Of a stretch of 32,850 nt of DNA, positions 23,310-31,789 are shown piece by piece; position 1 is the first letter of the stretch; the number at the start of each line of letters is the position of its first letter. The notes under the pieces were generated by a model, which searched no databases, had not been told where the DNA came from, and saw only the letters and a list, made by a program, of their open reading frames with translations. This DNA is from Bacteroidales bacterium. Lineage in GTDB: Bacteria > Bacteroidota > Bacteroidia > Bacteroidales > VadinHA17. Position numbers and translations under genes: made by a program. The stretch is from assembly GCA_017882305.1 (NCBI GenBank), contig JADGPU010000030.1:1-32850 (forward strand), given 5' to 3'.

Positions 23310-23412
23310 TTCTTTCCTTTGTGGTCCTCTTTGGATACTCAGTGGCCCTCTGTGTAACAAGAAATAAGAACTTACACAGAGTTGCACAGAGAAGCACAGA
23401 GAATCAGAGAGA
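23310..23412. repeat. CACAGAG/CTCTGTG inverted microrepeat
   Basis: The left part contains CTCAGTGGCCCTCTGTGTAA and the right part TTACACAGAGTTGCACAGAG and further cacagag units. The halves are complementary around ttacacagag, with a spacer of about 15 nt. It lies between the convergent FtsB and glycosyltransferase genes and runs into the stop codon of the latter (23404-23406). It belongs to the same repeat class as 1-130. Confidence 0.65.
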
Positions 23413-24672
23413 AGTCGCCCGTTCCAGCGACCTGTAAAATAGCAGCAAATCCAGAGGTTCATTTGATTCAAAGGTCATACCTAGGACATCGAGCAATTCT
23501 GCAGCAGCAACATTAACAGGCCTCTTTTCAAAAAAATTCTTATGAATGAAATTCAGATATTTTACAATTCTGAACATATTAAACCATCCGAAAAATCGTT
23601 TTTCAAATGATAATATTCCCGATGTATTATTCTTTACCTCCATCATTTTTTCAATCCACTCCTTTTCATCTAAGAACAATCTAAGACCCGGCGGAATCAT
23701 ACTGAACTTATCGTATAATACGCGGTGTCGGGATTCAAAAAAAACACCGGTAAGTTCAAAGAATGTTTTGAGTTCCTTAAATGCCAGTATATTATAAGTT
23801 AAAAAAGTTGAACTTTTATCGGCACTTAGCTTTGCTATTGAAGCACCGGTACCGAACGGTACTCTGCCAGAAGCCCTCGGTGAGGGGTAAACTGTTGTTG
23901 AGCTTAAGTTGAAGTACCCTCCTGCAGGGACCAGTTTCTGAATAAAGTAAAAGTCCTCGCCTGCCTTCCTCCTGTTCATACCCCCGGCTTTTATATACGG
24001 CAGCGCTTTTACACCAATGGCAGATCCTACCGTATGAAAAACATATGGAAATCCTGAATATGCCAGTCCCTGAAAATAGTAACGGAGATGCAGTTCATAT
24101 AAAGCAATATAGTTTAAAATATTCCCCGGGTAACTGGTCCCTGAAAGCGGATGTTCAAAATAGATTGAACACGCAGTGCGGTTGCTTTTTTTTAAGAATT
24201 CATTGTATACAGCGAGAAAGTAATTTTTTTCAACAATACAGTCTGCGTCGAGATTAAGAATGACTCCGTCGGGTTTGTTTATGTTGTTGAAACGACGTAT
24301 CGCTTCATCCATTCCTGTCTTTCGTGCAAGTCCTACTCCCCATCCGCTGATAGATGGCTGTCCGATCATAAAAACAAAAAGCCGGAAGAAACAGTTTGTG
24401 TTGTTTTTTTTCCAGCTTCCAATATTGTCAAAGGTTATTGTATTATTCTCCAAACTCTCCCTGGTTGCTTCATCAGGAGCATTTATGACAATGATAACTT
24501 CTACCTTGCATTCCGGCTCTCCGCATTTTGCGAGAGAATCAAGTAATGTGGTTATTCCTGGTTCGTTATAAGCAGGTACAACTACAATTATACCGGTCTC
24601 ACGATCAGGTGCCTCTTCAATTTTCTGAGGGAACAGAGCCCTTTCTTCAAGATAGGTTGAGGCAAAACCCAT
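23404..24672 (-). CDS. Glycosyltransferase family 2 protein
   Basis: A 422-aa inverting glycosyltransferase with the GT-A fold. VVVPAYNEPGI (30-40) is the nucleotide-sugar strand, LNLDADC (139-145) contains the metal-binding DxD, and AGEDFYFIQKL near residue 262 supplies the catalytic-base region. No transmembrane segment is obvious, so it is probably cytoplasmic or peripheral. The sugar and acceptor are unknown. The last codons lie in the microrepeat, so the C-terminal few residues are encoded by repeat sequence. It is 6 nt downstream of the OmpH-like gene. Confidence 0.85.
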   Translation of the reverse strand: MGFASTYLEERALFPQKIEEAPDRETGIIVVVPAYNEPGITTLLDSLAKCGEPECKVEVIIVINAPDEATRESLENNTITFDNIGSWKKNNTNCFFRLFVFMIGQPSISGWGVGLARKTGMDEAIRRFNNINKPDGVILNLDADCIVEKNYFLAVYNEFLKKSNRTACSIYFEHPLSGTSYPGNILNYIALYELHLRYYFQGLAYSGFPYVFHTVGSAIGVKALPYIKAGGMNRRKAGEDFYFIQKLVPAGGYFNLSSTTVYPSPRASGRVPFGTGASIAKLSADKSSTFLTYNILAFKELKTFFELTGVFFESRHRVLYDKFSMIPPGLRLFLDEKEWIEKMMEVKNNTSGILSFEKRFFGWFNMFRIVKYLNFIHKNFFEKRPVNVAAAELLDVLGMTFESNEPLDLLLFYRSLERATSL

Positions 24673-24678
24673 TGGCTG

Positions 24679-25278
24679 CTATTTTTTCTCTCCCTTGTAC
24701 TTTTTGTTAATCGCATCAAGTACTTTTTGTGTTATATCCTGTGAATTATCACCATATAGAACAACACTGCCAAAACTCTTTCCGAAAATATACTGATAGT
24801 TGTAATCCGATCTGTTTTCCTCAAGAAATTTTGTGATATATTCAAGTATCTGATGGTTCATAACCTGCTGTTCTTCAACAAGATTTGACTGTAGTTTATC
24901 GCGTAAGGATACAAGTTCCTGCTGCTGCTGAACGAGTGATTGCTCAATCTGTGCAGCAGTAGCCCTTGTAACAAGTCCCTTGTTTACTTTATCCTGATAA
25001 TCCTTTGCACCTTTCTCATATTGACTCCCTTTTGAATTAAGTTCTGCTTCGGCACTTTTTTGCTTTGCCATCAAATCGGTTCTTCTGTCCAAAAACATAT
25101 CAAATTTAAAAATAACTGTATCAATATTTATATAAGCAATCCCTTGTGCCGGAGATCCGACAGGATTCCCTGTTGTTTCACTTTTTTTTGTTTTTTTATT
25201 CCCTGAAAAATGTATAAAATAAAGGCCTGCCACGGCTAAAAAAAGAACAACATACAGAACTACAGATAGTTTCTTCAT
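24679..25278 (-). CDS. OmpH/Skp family periplasmic chaperone
   Basis: A 199-aa protein with an N-terminal hydrophobic signal/anchor (about 4-22), a Ser/Gly/Pro-rich linker, then the Skp/OmpH domain: IAYINIDTVIFKFD followed by a long helical hairpin rich in Gln, Glu and Lys (about 70-150), and a C-terminal SFGSVVLYGDNSQDITQKVLDAINKKY segment. The family escorts unfolded outer-membrane proteins across the periplasm. The presence of the outer-membrane PorP-like gene upstream fits that setting. Confidence 0.85.
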   Translation of the reverse strand: MKKLSVVLYVVLFLAVAGLYFIHFSGNKKTKKSETTGNPVGSPAQGIAYINIDTVIFKFDMFLDRRTDLMAKQKSAEAELNSKGSQYEKGAKDYQDKVNKGLVTRATAAQIEQSLVQQQQELVSLRDKLQSNLVEEQQVMNHQILEYITKFLEENRSDYNYQYIFGKSFGSVVLYGDNSQDITQKVLDAINKKYKGEKK

Positions 25279-25418
25279 TTCTAATCGAATATTTGTTAAA
25301 CATTAGTCAGGCGCAAATATAAACAAATTAATAAATGAGACTTACTCAAATAAATAATTTTAGGCTTGTTCTGTATAATAAAGGGCGCAATGGCACAAAG
25401 GAGCTGCGGCGCAGACGG

Positions 25419-26405
25419 TTAGAATTCGGGACAAGGGATTGCCCTGATTCGCTTTTTAAGTTGACCCAGCGACAGGTTATTGAATTCATAAACAATCGAG
25501 ATCTCATGAGCACCACCTGTTGAACCTATAAGGTTGGAAATCGTGAAGTCGTAGCTGTAGCCTATATGAAGCTGTTTGGTTTTTATTCCAATCAGTCCAA
25601 TAATTGCATCTCCGGCCTGAGATGTGACCAAAGGGATTCCCCTGTACCATAATCCGAATATAAGAGGATCTTTATAATAATACAGTCCTAGATCGGACTG
25701 ATAGAATTTGCCCTGTTTCTGAAAGTTAACAGCTACTGAAAGAACTTCCTGACTTTTCTGACGTAACCGTGTCTGTTTCAAAATCTGGGTGCCTCCATAA
25801 AAATTTAATTTAACCGGAACAGTTGCTTCATCACCATAAAATGATGTTTTAGGCGTAAGCAGATGATCCAGAGTAATACCGGCCCATGTTCTTTCATTAT
25901 ACGCCAGTGCGGAGGTTGCAAAATCCACATCAGCTACATTATCGAAAGGAGGAGGAGTTACAGATGGTGATGTTCCACTTCCTGTTATCTGACTATTAAA
26001 GACAAGTTTACCAATGTCCAGCCCCAGGTAGTAGAATTTAAAGTTAACTCCTGGTCTGATATGCCATTCTTTATTTATGTTAAAGTCATAAGAATAGAGC
26101 AGTCCGATATTTGTAGTACTCAGATTTCCTGATCCTGCAACATCATAAGTTGCAAGTATTCCAATACCTGAATTGAAGTTTGTCAGAGCTTTATCGAACG
26201 AAATACTGTAGGTATTAAACACTCCTGGTACAGCAGGCCATTGATTTCTGTAGTTCAGAGAAAACCTGTATTCATTAGTAGCACCTGCAAATGATGGCGA
26301 AAGATATAAAGCATTGGCATAAAACTGGGAGAATGTAGGATCCTGACCAAAACTATCTATTAATATGATGAAAGACAGTATGACTAAATATATGATCCGC
26401 TTCAC
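25419..26405 (-). CDS. PorP/SprF family type IX secretion membrane protein
   Basis: A 328-aa outer-membrane beta-barrel protein. After the signal peptide (about 1-20, ending DSFGQ) it begins DPTFSQFYANALYLSPSFAGA, the PorP/SprF hallmark, then alternates beta-strands with SLNYRNQWPAVPGVFNTYSISFD; it ends with a basic stretch and CPEF. The family helps export and anchor proteins with a type B CTD. The first in-frame starts are non-ATG. The GTG at 26405 is chosen because it begins the signal peptide (KRIIYLVILSF...); an upstream TTG at 26447 would leave a 14-residue leader ahead of the signal. It lies near a PKD/CTD protein gene and a sigma factor gene. Confidence 0.88.
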   Translation of the reverse strand: MKRIIYLVILSFIILIDSFGQDPTFSQFYANALYLSPSFAGATNEYRFSLNYRNQWPAVPGVFNTYSISFDKALTNFNSGIGILATYDVAGSGNLSTTNIGLLYSYDFNINKEWHIRPGVNFKFYYLGLDIGKLVFNSQITGSGTSPSVTPPPFDNVADVDFATSALAYNERTWAGITLDHLLTPKTSFYGDEATVPVKLNFYGGTQILKQTRLRQKSQEVLSVAVNFQKQGKFYQSDLGLYYYKDPLIFGLWYRGIPLVTSQAGDAIIGLIGIKTKQLHIGYSYDFTISNLIGSTGGAHEISIVYEFNNLSLGQLKKRIRAIPCPEF

Positions 26406-26603
26406 CAAGATCGGTCCCGTTAGGTTTATAATGACGAAAATAGTCAAATGAAATCAAAATCTTACATGATTTAACGAATTTTATATCTAAAAGATTCGTC
26501 TTTCCACATATATTTTAATAAAAGGAAAGGAATTTAGACGAAGGTATAATGTTTTGTCAGGAATAAACAGATGAAGTTTTACCCGGATATCACCCGAAAG
26601 AAA

Positions 26604-27935
26604 TCAGTTTTTAAGAAGAGTCACATCGCCCATCTTTATGAAAGGTTCACCGTTTCTGAATTTACCACGGACTTTCCAAATGTAAACGCCGGGTTCGCAT
26701 AATTGTCCAATATTATAGCCATCCCATCCTAAATTTATATCATAGCTTTCAAAAATCTGGATTCCCAGTTTGCTGAATATTTTAAGCTGATAATCAGATA
26801 CGCCTGAATAAGAGGGATGAAATACTTGTGCTGCTTCATCACTCTTCGAAGAATAATAACCACCTGACGGTCCCTGTGTGTTTGGTATAAAAGCATTTGG
26901 GAAGGCGATAAAATATTCAGAACCCGAAAATGCATTTAAAACAGTCAGCGAATCTGAACAACCCCAATCTGAGTATACAACAAGACGGACGTTGTAATTG
27001 CTGAATTTTGAATAAGTGTGCCTGGGCTCAAAGAATTCAGAAGTAAATCCATCTCCAAAATCCCATTTGAACTGAACAGCATTTATGGAATAATTCAGAA
27101 AATGTATCTCATCATCAGGAAGGACAGCCTTTCCCGGAGCAATTTCAAAATGAGCCTGTGGCCTGGGATGCACAGTTATTGAAGCAGTTGAAGATAAATG
27201 TCCTCCATGACTAAAAACATCCAATACAACTTTATATTCACCTTCAACATCAAAGATCCATTCAGGATCCTTCTGGTCAGAATATCCCCCGTCACCAAAG
27301 GTCCACCTGCACGAATCATAAGAAGTTGACTTATTATGAAATACCACTTTCAGGGGAGCACAACCGGCAGAAGTGTTCGGATCAATTAAGATTACCTCGG
27401 GTTTAAATTCACTCTGAAGCTTTCTCTTATCAGGTGCAACTTCACCAAATAAACCATTTTTAGAAAATGAGCTACTGATACCGGTCGGGATTGGGTTGCT
27501 GTTTTTATATGATCCCATCGCTTTAGAATCTTCAGTTTTTGACCTTTCAGGTAGTCGGGAAACTTCGGCGCTCCTCATTGATTCATTTTGAATTGCATTT
27601 GAATTTGCAGTTTCTGCTTTAATTGGCAGTGCAACATGAACTTCAATATAACTGCTTGTATCGGTTTTGTTCAATTTACCTGAGATGCTTATAGGATTTA
27701 ATCGGGCAGAGTTCTGTGACTCTGAAAAGAATATAACAGCGGTTGTAATTCCTGTTATTAGAATTCCTCCAATGTAGTATATGTTTAACCTGGCAGGATT
27801 AAAACGCATAAATTCTTTTCTGGCTACCCGGCGCATAAGCATTGATTTTACTGCAGCATCCGGAATAACCTCAGCGTATTCCAATTTCTTCCTGAATAAC
27901 TCCCTTAAATTAATATTTTGCCTTTTCGTTTTCAA
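26604..27935 (-). CDS. Membrane-anchored PKD protein with gliding-type C-terminal domain
   Basis: A 443-aa protein with an unusual plan. Residues 1-50 are basic and soluble (MKTKRQNINLRELFRKKLEY...), followed by one transmembrane segment (51-70), a low-complexity linker (75-180), two PKD domains (about 182-258 and 260-335, with WTFGDG 211-216 and WDFGDG 291-296) and a gliding-motility-associated C-terminal domain (about 340-443, with FPNAFIPN 345-352 and GVYIWKVRG). There is no normal cleavable signal peptide. The N-terminal 50 residues resemble the cytoplasmic part of Bacteroidota anti-sigma proteins, and the gene lies 28 nt after an ECF sigma factor gene. A sigma-regulating membrane sensor with an exported adhesin-like domain is a possible reading, but unproven. 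Confidence 0.75.
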   Translation of the reverse strand: MKTKRQNINLRELFRKKLEYAEVIPDAAVKSMLMRRVARKEFMRFNPARLNIYYIGGILITGITTAVIFFSESQNSARLNPISISGKLNKTDTSSYIEVHVALPIKAETANSNAIQNESMRSAEVSRLPERSKTEDSKAMGSYKNSNPIPTGISSSFSKNGLFGEVAPDKRKLQSEFKPEVILIDPNTSAGCAPLKVVFHNKSTSYDSCRWTFGDGGYSDQKDPEWIFDVEGEYKVVLDVFSHGGHLSSTASITVHPRPQAHFEIAPGKAVLPDDEIHFLNYSINAVQFKWDFGDGFTSEFFEPRHTYSKFSNYNVRLVVYSDWGCSDSLTVLNAFSGSEYFIAFPNAFIPNTQGPSGGYYSSKSDEAAQVFHPSYSGVSDYQLKIFSKLGIQIFESYDINLGWDGYNIGQLCEPGVYIWKVRGKFRNGEPFIKMGDVTLLKN

Positions 27936-27963
27936 TTTACTATTAATCTTCTATCCTTATTTT

Positions 27964-28527
27964 TCAGTCATTCTCCGAATAACTACTTTTCAATTTTCCA
28001 AGCATTTCAAGTTTCTCTCTTATTACAACTTTTGCCCTGCTATACTGCGACTTTGATGTATTTGTATCTATACCCAGCATCTCAGCTATTTCTTTATGTT
28101 TATACCCTTCTACAGCATACAGGTTGAAAACCATTCTGTAACCTGTCGGCAATTCATTCAGCACCTTATACAATTCATCGGAGGTAAAATAATCTTCCTC
28201 AAAACTCGTTACCCCTGTTTCGACAGACACATATTCCTCAATTTCAATATGATATCTGTATTTAAGGTTTTTATGGTAATGAGTTATTGAGGTGTTTACC
28301 GCTACCTTTCTTAACCAACCTATGAAAGAACCTGATCCTGTAAAATCTTTTATACTATAAAATATCTTTAAGAAACTATCCTGTAAAATATCCTCAGCCT
28401 CAGCTTTATCAGTTGCATACCTGAGACATACACCAAGCAGGAGACGCGAATACTTATCGTACAGTACCTGTTGTGCTTTTCTGTCATGCTTAGCACACAA
28501 CTCTATTATTTGCTGGTCGCTCATCAT
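27964..28527 (-). CDS. ECF RNA polymerase sigma factor
   Basis: A 187-aa sigma-70 family factor. The region 2 helix is seen as LYDKYSRLLLGVCLRYATDKAEAEDILQDSFLKIF and WLRKVAVNTSITHYHK (about 23-90); region 4 as LNELPTGYRMVFNLYAVEGYKHKEIAEMLGI (about 127-157). It is upstream of the membrane PKD protein on the same strand (28 nt gap), and PorP follows further on. Which promoters it recognises cannot be told. Confidence 0.92.
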   Translation of the reverse strand: MMSDQQIIELCAKHDRKAQQVLYDKYSRLLLGVCLRYATDKAEAEDILQDSFLKIFYSIKDFTGSGSFIGWLRKVAVNTSITHYHKNLKYRYHIEIEEYVSVETGVTSFEEDYFTSDELYKVLNELPTGYRMVFNLYAVEGYKHKEIAEMLGIDTNTSKSQYSRAKVVIREKLEMLGKLKSSYSEND

Positions 28528-28729
28528 AAACTGAGGACATCTCTAAGACTTTTCAAATAAATAAAAGGTTGCATAATATGAAAAAGTTCCTCCAAAATAA
28601 ATGAATTCATGTTTTTTTCATGTTTCCCTGATGACAAAGGTCATTAAAAAATAATTTAAGATTTGTTTTATTAGCATTTTAAAAACAGATAAAAAGAAAG
28701 TTAATTTATTTAAGGTATAAAGTCAAATT

Positions 28730-29641
28730 ATGTTCAACAAATTTATTGCTGCAATATTGCCCTGGTTCCCAAAGAAGTTTATCTGGATATTTTCAAGATC
28801 ATATATATCGGGTGAAACTCTTGACGACGCGATACGTGTTTCTAAAGATCTGAATTACAAAAATATAAAAGTAACTCTTGATGTTCTTGGGGAATTTATA
28901 AAAACTCTCGAAGAAGCGGAGTCAAATAAAAAAGAGTATCTTAATCTTATTGATATTTCCTACAAAAACCATATTGATGGAAATTTCTCCCTCAAACCTA
29001 CCAGCTTCGGTTTACTGCTCGACAAGGAGATATGTTATAAACACATCCGGGAGATAGTTGCAAAAGCTACAACATACAACGGGTTCATCAGAATTGATAT
29101 GGAGGATTCTCCCTGTACTGATGATGAGATTACCCTATTCCGTAGACTAAAGTCTGAATTTCCTGCAAATGTCGGACTTGTTTTACAGGCATACTTAAAA
29201 AGAACATTGAAAGATCTGGAACAAATGCTGGACCTTAACAGCATTAAAATACCTCTCAGTTACAGGCTCTGTAAAGGAATTTATGTTGAACCTGAATCAA
29301 TCTCTTTTAAAAAATATGAGGAGATCAACCACCATTTTCTTGAAGACCTTGAGTTCTTGTTCAGGAATAAGATACATGTAGGTATAGCGACCCATGATAA
29401 GCCACTTGTGGAAGGTGCATACAACCTGATTAAAAAATATAATGTACCTAAAGATATGTATGAGTTTCAGATGTTATATGGAGTTACACCAAGACTTAGA
29501 GAAAGCATTGTAAATGAAGGACATACAATGAGAGTTTATGTACCGTTCGGGAAACAATGGTTTGGTTATTCAACACGTCGACTTAAAGAAAATCCTAAGA
29601 TGGCAACTCATATAATCAAAGCAATATTCTACAAGGGATAA
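28730..29641 (+). CDS. Proline dehydrogenase family protein
   Basis: A 303-aa FAD-binding TIM barrel of the short ProDH/PutA type. Visible motifs include SLKPTSFG (about 87-94), IRIDMEDS (about 121-128), LVLQAYLKRT, YRLCKGIYVEP and the C-terminal VYVPFGKQWFGYSTRRLKENP with the substrate-binding RR. It oxidises proline to 1-pyrroline-5-carboxylate, passing electrons to the quinone pool. It is monocistronic and converges with the carboxypeptidase-regulatory-like gene across a large hairpin. Confidence 0.88.
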   Translation: MFNKFIAAILPWFPKKFIWIFSRSYISGETLDDAIRVSKDLNYKNIKVTLDVLGEFIKTLEEAESNKKEYLNLIDISYKNHIDGNFSLKPTSFGLLLDKEICYKHIREIVAKATTYNGFIRIDMEDSPCTDDEITLFRRLKSEFPANVGLVLQAYLKRTLKDLEQMLDLNSIKIPLSYRLCKGIYVEPESISFKKYEEINHHFLEDLEFLFRNKIHVGIATHDKPLVEGAYNLIKKYNVPKDMYEFQMLYGVTPRLRESIVNEGHTMRVYVPFGKQWFGYSTRRLKENPKMATHIIKAIFYKG

Positions 29642-29644
29642 AAA

Positions 29645-29724
29645 GACGCATGACTCACGGTACAAGACACAAGCAAGAAAGCCAACTGAGTTTTCCGTGT
29701 GTCGTGAATCGTGAGTCGTGTGTC
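29645..29724. terminator. Large imperfect hairpin between convergent genes
   Basis: Arms 29645-29671 and 29698-29724 (27 nt each, 26-nt loop) pair with only five non-Watson-Crick positions, three of them G-T wobbles. The motif GACTCACG/CGTGAGTC recurs inside. A TGTTTTCTT run follows on the plus strand and an A-run precedes it, fitting a bidirectional terminator; it may equally be a dispersed repeat. Confidence 0.6.
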
Positions 29725-29731
29725 TGTTTTC

Positions 29732-30457
29732 TTACTTCTGCTGGTTTAGCGATTCGAGGTATTTCTTATGAATCTGATTAAGCTCCTGTTCAGTAAGCTT
29801 CTCTTGCATGGGAGCAGGTTTTTCAGGTAACCCATGAATAAGAAGATAAGCTGCAGGAATCAATAATAACGGGCTTATTCCTACCATTTTGTCGGAGGGA
29901 ATGCCACCTTTTTCGTAGGCATCAACCTTCTGTCTCTGGCGTAACAAGTCATAATTAGCTGACGGATCTCCTAGTCTTCCCTGTGTGGTTCGTCCCTGGT
30001 AAGCAGATATGGCCACATTATACCTGGCATTATCCATTGTAGAAGGGATCTTACTTGGGGCATTCATTATTTCAGATTTAAGGTTGATGAACTTCGGAAC
30101 AATAACAACCTCCCCTATTGCCAATGTATCACTATTCATGTATATCCCTGTAACAAAATCATTTCCGGCAAGAGTATCACTTACAGACAATAATACAGAC
30201 TTATATCCCAGATGTTTGAAGAGTATCGAATCATTCCGGTTTACAGTAAAAGTAAAAGTTCCGTCTGTGTTGCTTACCGAAGAGAAGGAACGATTGATAA
30301 AAATCTGCGAATTGGAAATCGGGTAAAGCGTTTTGGTATCCATTATAATACCACGAAACAGAATTCTTACTCCTGCATTTTCTTTTTCCTGACAGAGACA
30401 GGATTGAATTATATAGAAAGAAAAAATAATAAATAGAAAAATGCGCTTCGTCGACAC
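29732..30457 (-). CDS. Carboxypeptidase-regulatory-like exported protein
   Basis: A 241-aa protein with a signal peptide (about 1-22, ending SCLCQ). Residues about 30-115 form a transthyretin-like carboxypeptidase-regulatory domain: FRGIIMDTKTLYPISNSQIFINRSF...NTDGTFTFTVNRNDSILFKHLGYKSVLL. The C-terminal half has a hydrophobic segment (ISPLLLIPAAYLLIHG) and a charged tail ending LNQIHKKYLESLNQQK. No TonB-plug or barrel is attached, so it is not a SusC-like receptor. The start is a GTG at 30457, 8 nt after the nitroreductase gene, with no ATG at a better place. Its role is unknown; surface or envelope location is likely. Confidence 0.75.
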   Translation of the reverse strand: MSTKRIFLFIIFSFYIIQSCLCQEKENAGVRILFRGIIMDTKTLYPISNSQIFINRSFSSVSNTDGTFTFTVNRNDSILFKHLGYKSVLLSVSDTLAGNDFVTGIYMNSDTLAIGEVVIVPKFINLKSEIMNAPSKIPSTMDNARYNVAISAYQGRTTQGRLGDPSANYDLLRQRQKVDAYEKGGIPSDKMVGISPLLLIPAAYLLIHGLPEKPAPMQEKLTEQELNQIHKKYLESLNQQK

Positions 30458-30465
30458 TAATCAAG

Positions 30466-31038
30466 TTATAACTTAATTATGAGCTCTTTTAAGCTCCTTT
30501 TAGGAACATGGTGATTCTTGTCTTTATCTCTCCAGTATTTCACATCAGCGTCTTTTATATCTTCAATAATTACATTTTCAACAGGTTTCCCCAGTGCAAG
30601 AACTAAAAGTGTTTCATAATTATCAGGGATTGAAAGTTCATTGTTTAGTTCTTCCCGTTTAATTGAAGCGATAATACAACCCCCAAATCCGGCTTCAGTT
30701 GCACCAAGTAAAATACTGTGTGCTGCAATTCCGTGATCAATACCAAATATATCTGATAGAGATTTATCGCCAAGAATTATAATATATGCAGTTGGCCTCT
30801 CGCCTTTTTCTGGTCCTGGCCAATCCGTTAAGTATCCGGCCCACGCTAAGTATGGAAAAATCTTTTCACAATTCTCAGTAGTGTTGTAATACAGATATTT
30901 CAAAGGTTGTTTGTTTGCCCCTGACGGCGACAATCGTGCAAGAGCAATCAGCGATTCAATTATATTAGCATCAATTTGATACGATTCATCGAAACGACGA
31001 TAAGACCGGGTTTTAAATATCAGTTCCTTTAAGTTCAT
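30466..31038 (-). CDS. Nitroreductase family protein
   Basis: A 190-aa flavin (FMN)-dependent reductase of the nitroreductase fold. Typical parts are TRSYRRFDES (10-19), ARLSPSGANKQPLKY (34-48) and ATEAGFGGCIIASIKREE near residue 115, then a LALGKPVEN segment. The substrate cannot be assigned. It precedes the carboxypeptidase-regulatory-like gene by 8 nt, so the two are likely cotranscribed. Confidence 0.9.
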   Translation of the reverse strand: MNLKELIFKTRSYRRFDESYQIDANIIESLIALARLSPSGANKQPLKYLYYNTTENCEKIFPYLAWAGYLTDWPGPEKGERPTAYIIILGDKSLSDIFGIDHGIAAHSILLGATEAGFGGCIIASIKREELNNELSIPDNYETLLVLALGKPVENVIIEDIKDADVKYWRDKDKNHHVPKRSLKELIIKL

Positions 31039-31120
31039 GATCTATATTTTTGTTAATCTCAAGGTATATTTACAGAACAAATCTCCAATGGATTCTCTGG
31101 TAAAAAGTACATGAAAAATA

Positions 31121-31696
31121 TCAGAACCTATTTGAAACCTGATCCCAATCAAGAATTTCCCAGAACGCCTTTATATAATCGGGACGCTTATTCCTGTAAT
31201 CAATATAATATGCATGTTCCCATACATCGCAAGTTATCAGAGGTTTGAGCCCTCTTCGCAAAGGGTTGCCAGCATTTGATTCCTGTACAATCTGAAGTGT
31301 TCCGTCTTCTTTTTTTACCACCCAGGCCCATCCAGCTCCGAAAAGTGTGGCTGCGGCTTTATTAAATTGTTCCTTAAATGAATCGAATGAACCAAATGAA
31401 CCATTTATTGCATCAGCAAGATCACCTTTTGGGATCCTTCTGCCAACGTGCGCAAAAGATTCAAAATAGAATGTATGATTCCATACCTGTGCTGCATTAT
31501 TAAAAATGCCACCTTCAGCTTTCTTAATAATTGTTTCCAGATCGGCTTTTTCAAATTCTGTACCGGGGATTAGTCCGTTCAGGTTATTGACATATGCCTG
31601 ATGATGTTTACCATAATGGAAATCAAGCGTTTCTTCACTTATGTACGGGACAAGTGCATCTAGCTTGTACGGAAGTTTTGGTAGTTCAAATGCCAT
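31121..31696 (-). CDS. sodB: Superoxide dismutase, Fe-type (or cambialistic)
   Basis: A 191-aa cytoplasmic superoxide dismutase. Metal-ligand motifs are HYGKHHQAYV (His27), VWNHTFYF and DVWEHAYYIDYRN. The second-sphere glutamine lies in NAAQVWNH, as in iron enzymes; manganese enzymes have Gly/His there and a late Gln. The cambialistic Bacteroides enzyme is also of this type, so the metal used in vivo is not certain. The ATG at 31696 (MAFELPKLPYKLDAL) is the usual start; an in-frame codon at 31744 would add 16 atypical residues. Confidence 0.94.
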   Translation of the reverse strand: MAFELPKLPYKLDALVPYISEETLDFHYGKHHQAYVNNLNGLIPGTEFEKADLETIIKKAEGGIFNNAAQVWNHTFYFESFAHVGRRIPKGDLADAINGSFGSFDSFKEQFNKAAATLFGAGWAWVVKKEDGTLQIVQESNAGNPLRRGLKPLITCDVWEHAYYIDYRNKRPDYIKAFWEILDWDQVSNRF

Positions 31697-31755
31697 GATT
31701 TTAATGTTTTGAATTAATACTCTCAGATCTAAAACAATGAACAATTATCTATGTT

Positions 31756-31789
31756 CAAATTTAGCATATTAATCGAGAGTGAAATCAAA
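31756..31789 (-). promoter_or_regulatory. Candidate promoter for superoxide dismutase
   Basis: On the minus strand, TTTG (31786-31789) is followed after 22 nt by TAAATTTG (31756-31763), a perfect TAnnTTTG box with slightly long spacing. It overlaps the stop codon of mqnD and leaves a leader of about 53 nt. Confidence 0.45.

Noticed and set aside
25279..25418. GC-richer stretch around 25380-25430 between the OmpH and PorP genes, checked for a tRNA or small RNA
   Set aside because: No cloverleaf, T-loop sequence or strong hairpin could be formed by eye.
26495..26542. Inverted repeat TTCGTCT...AGACGAA upstream of porP
   Set aside because: Seven-base arms over a 34-nt loop without a T-tract or promoter box in register; too weak to call an operator.
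28606..28644. Small inverted repeats (ATGAATTCAT; ATGAC-AAAG-GTCAT) between the sigma factor and proline dehydrogenase genes
   Set aside because: Arms are only 5 bp and such matches are expected by chance in this composition; no supporting promoter geometry.
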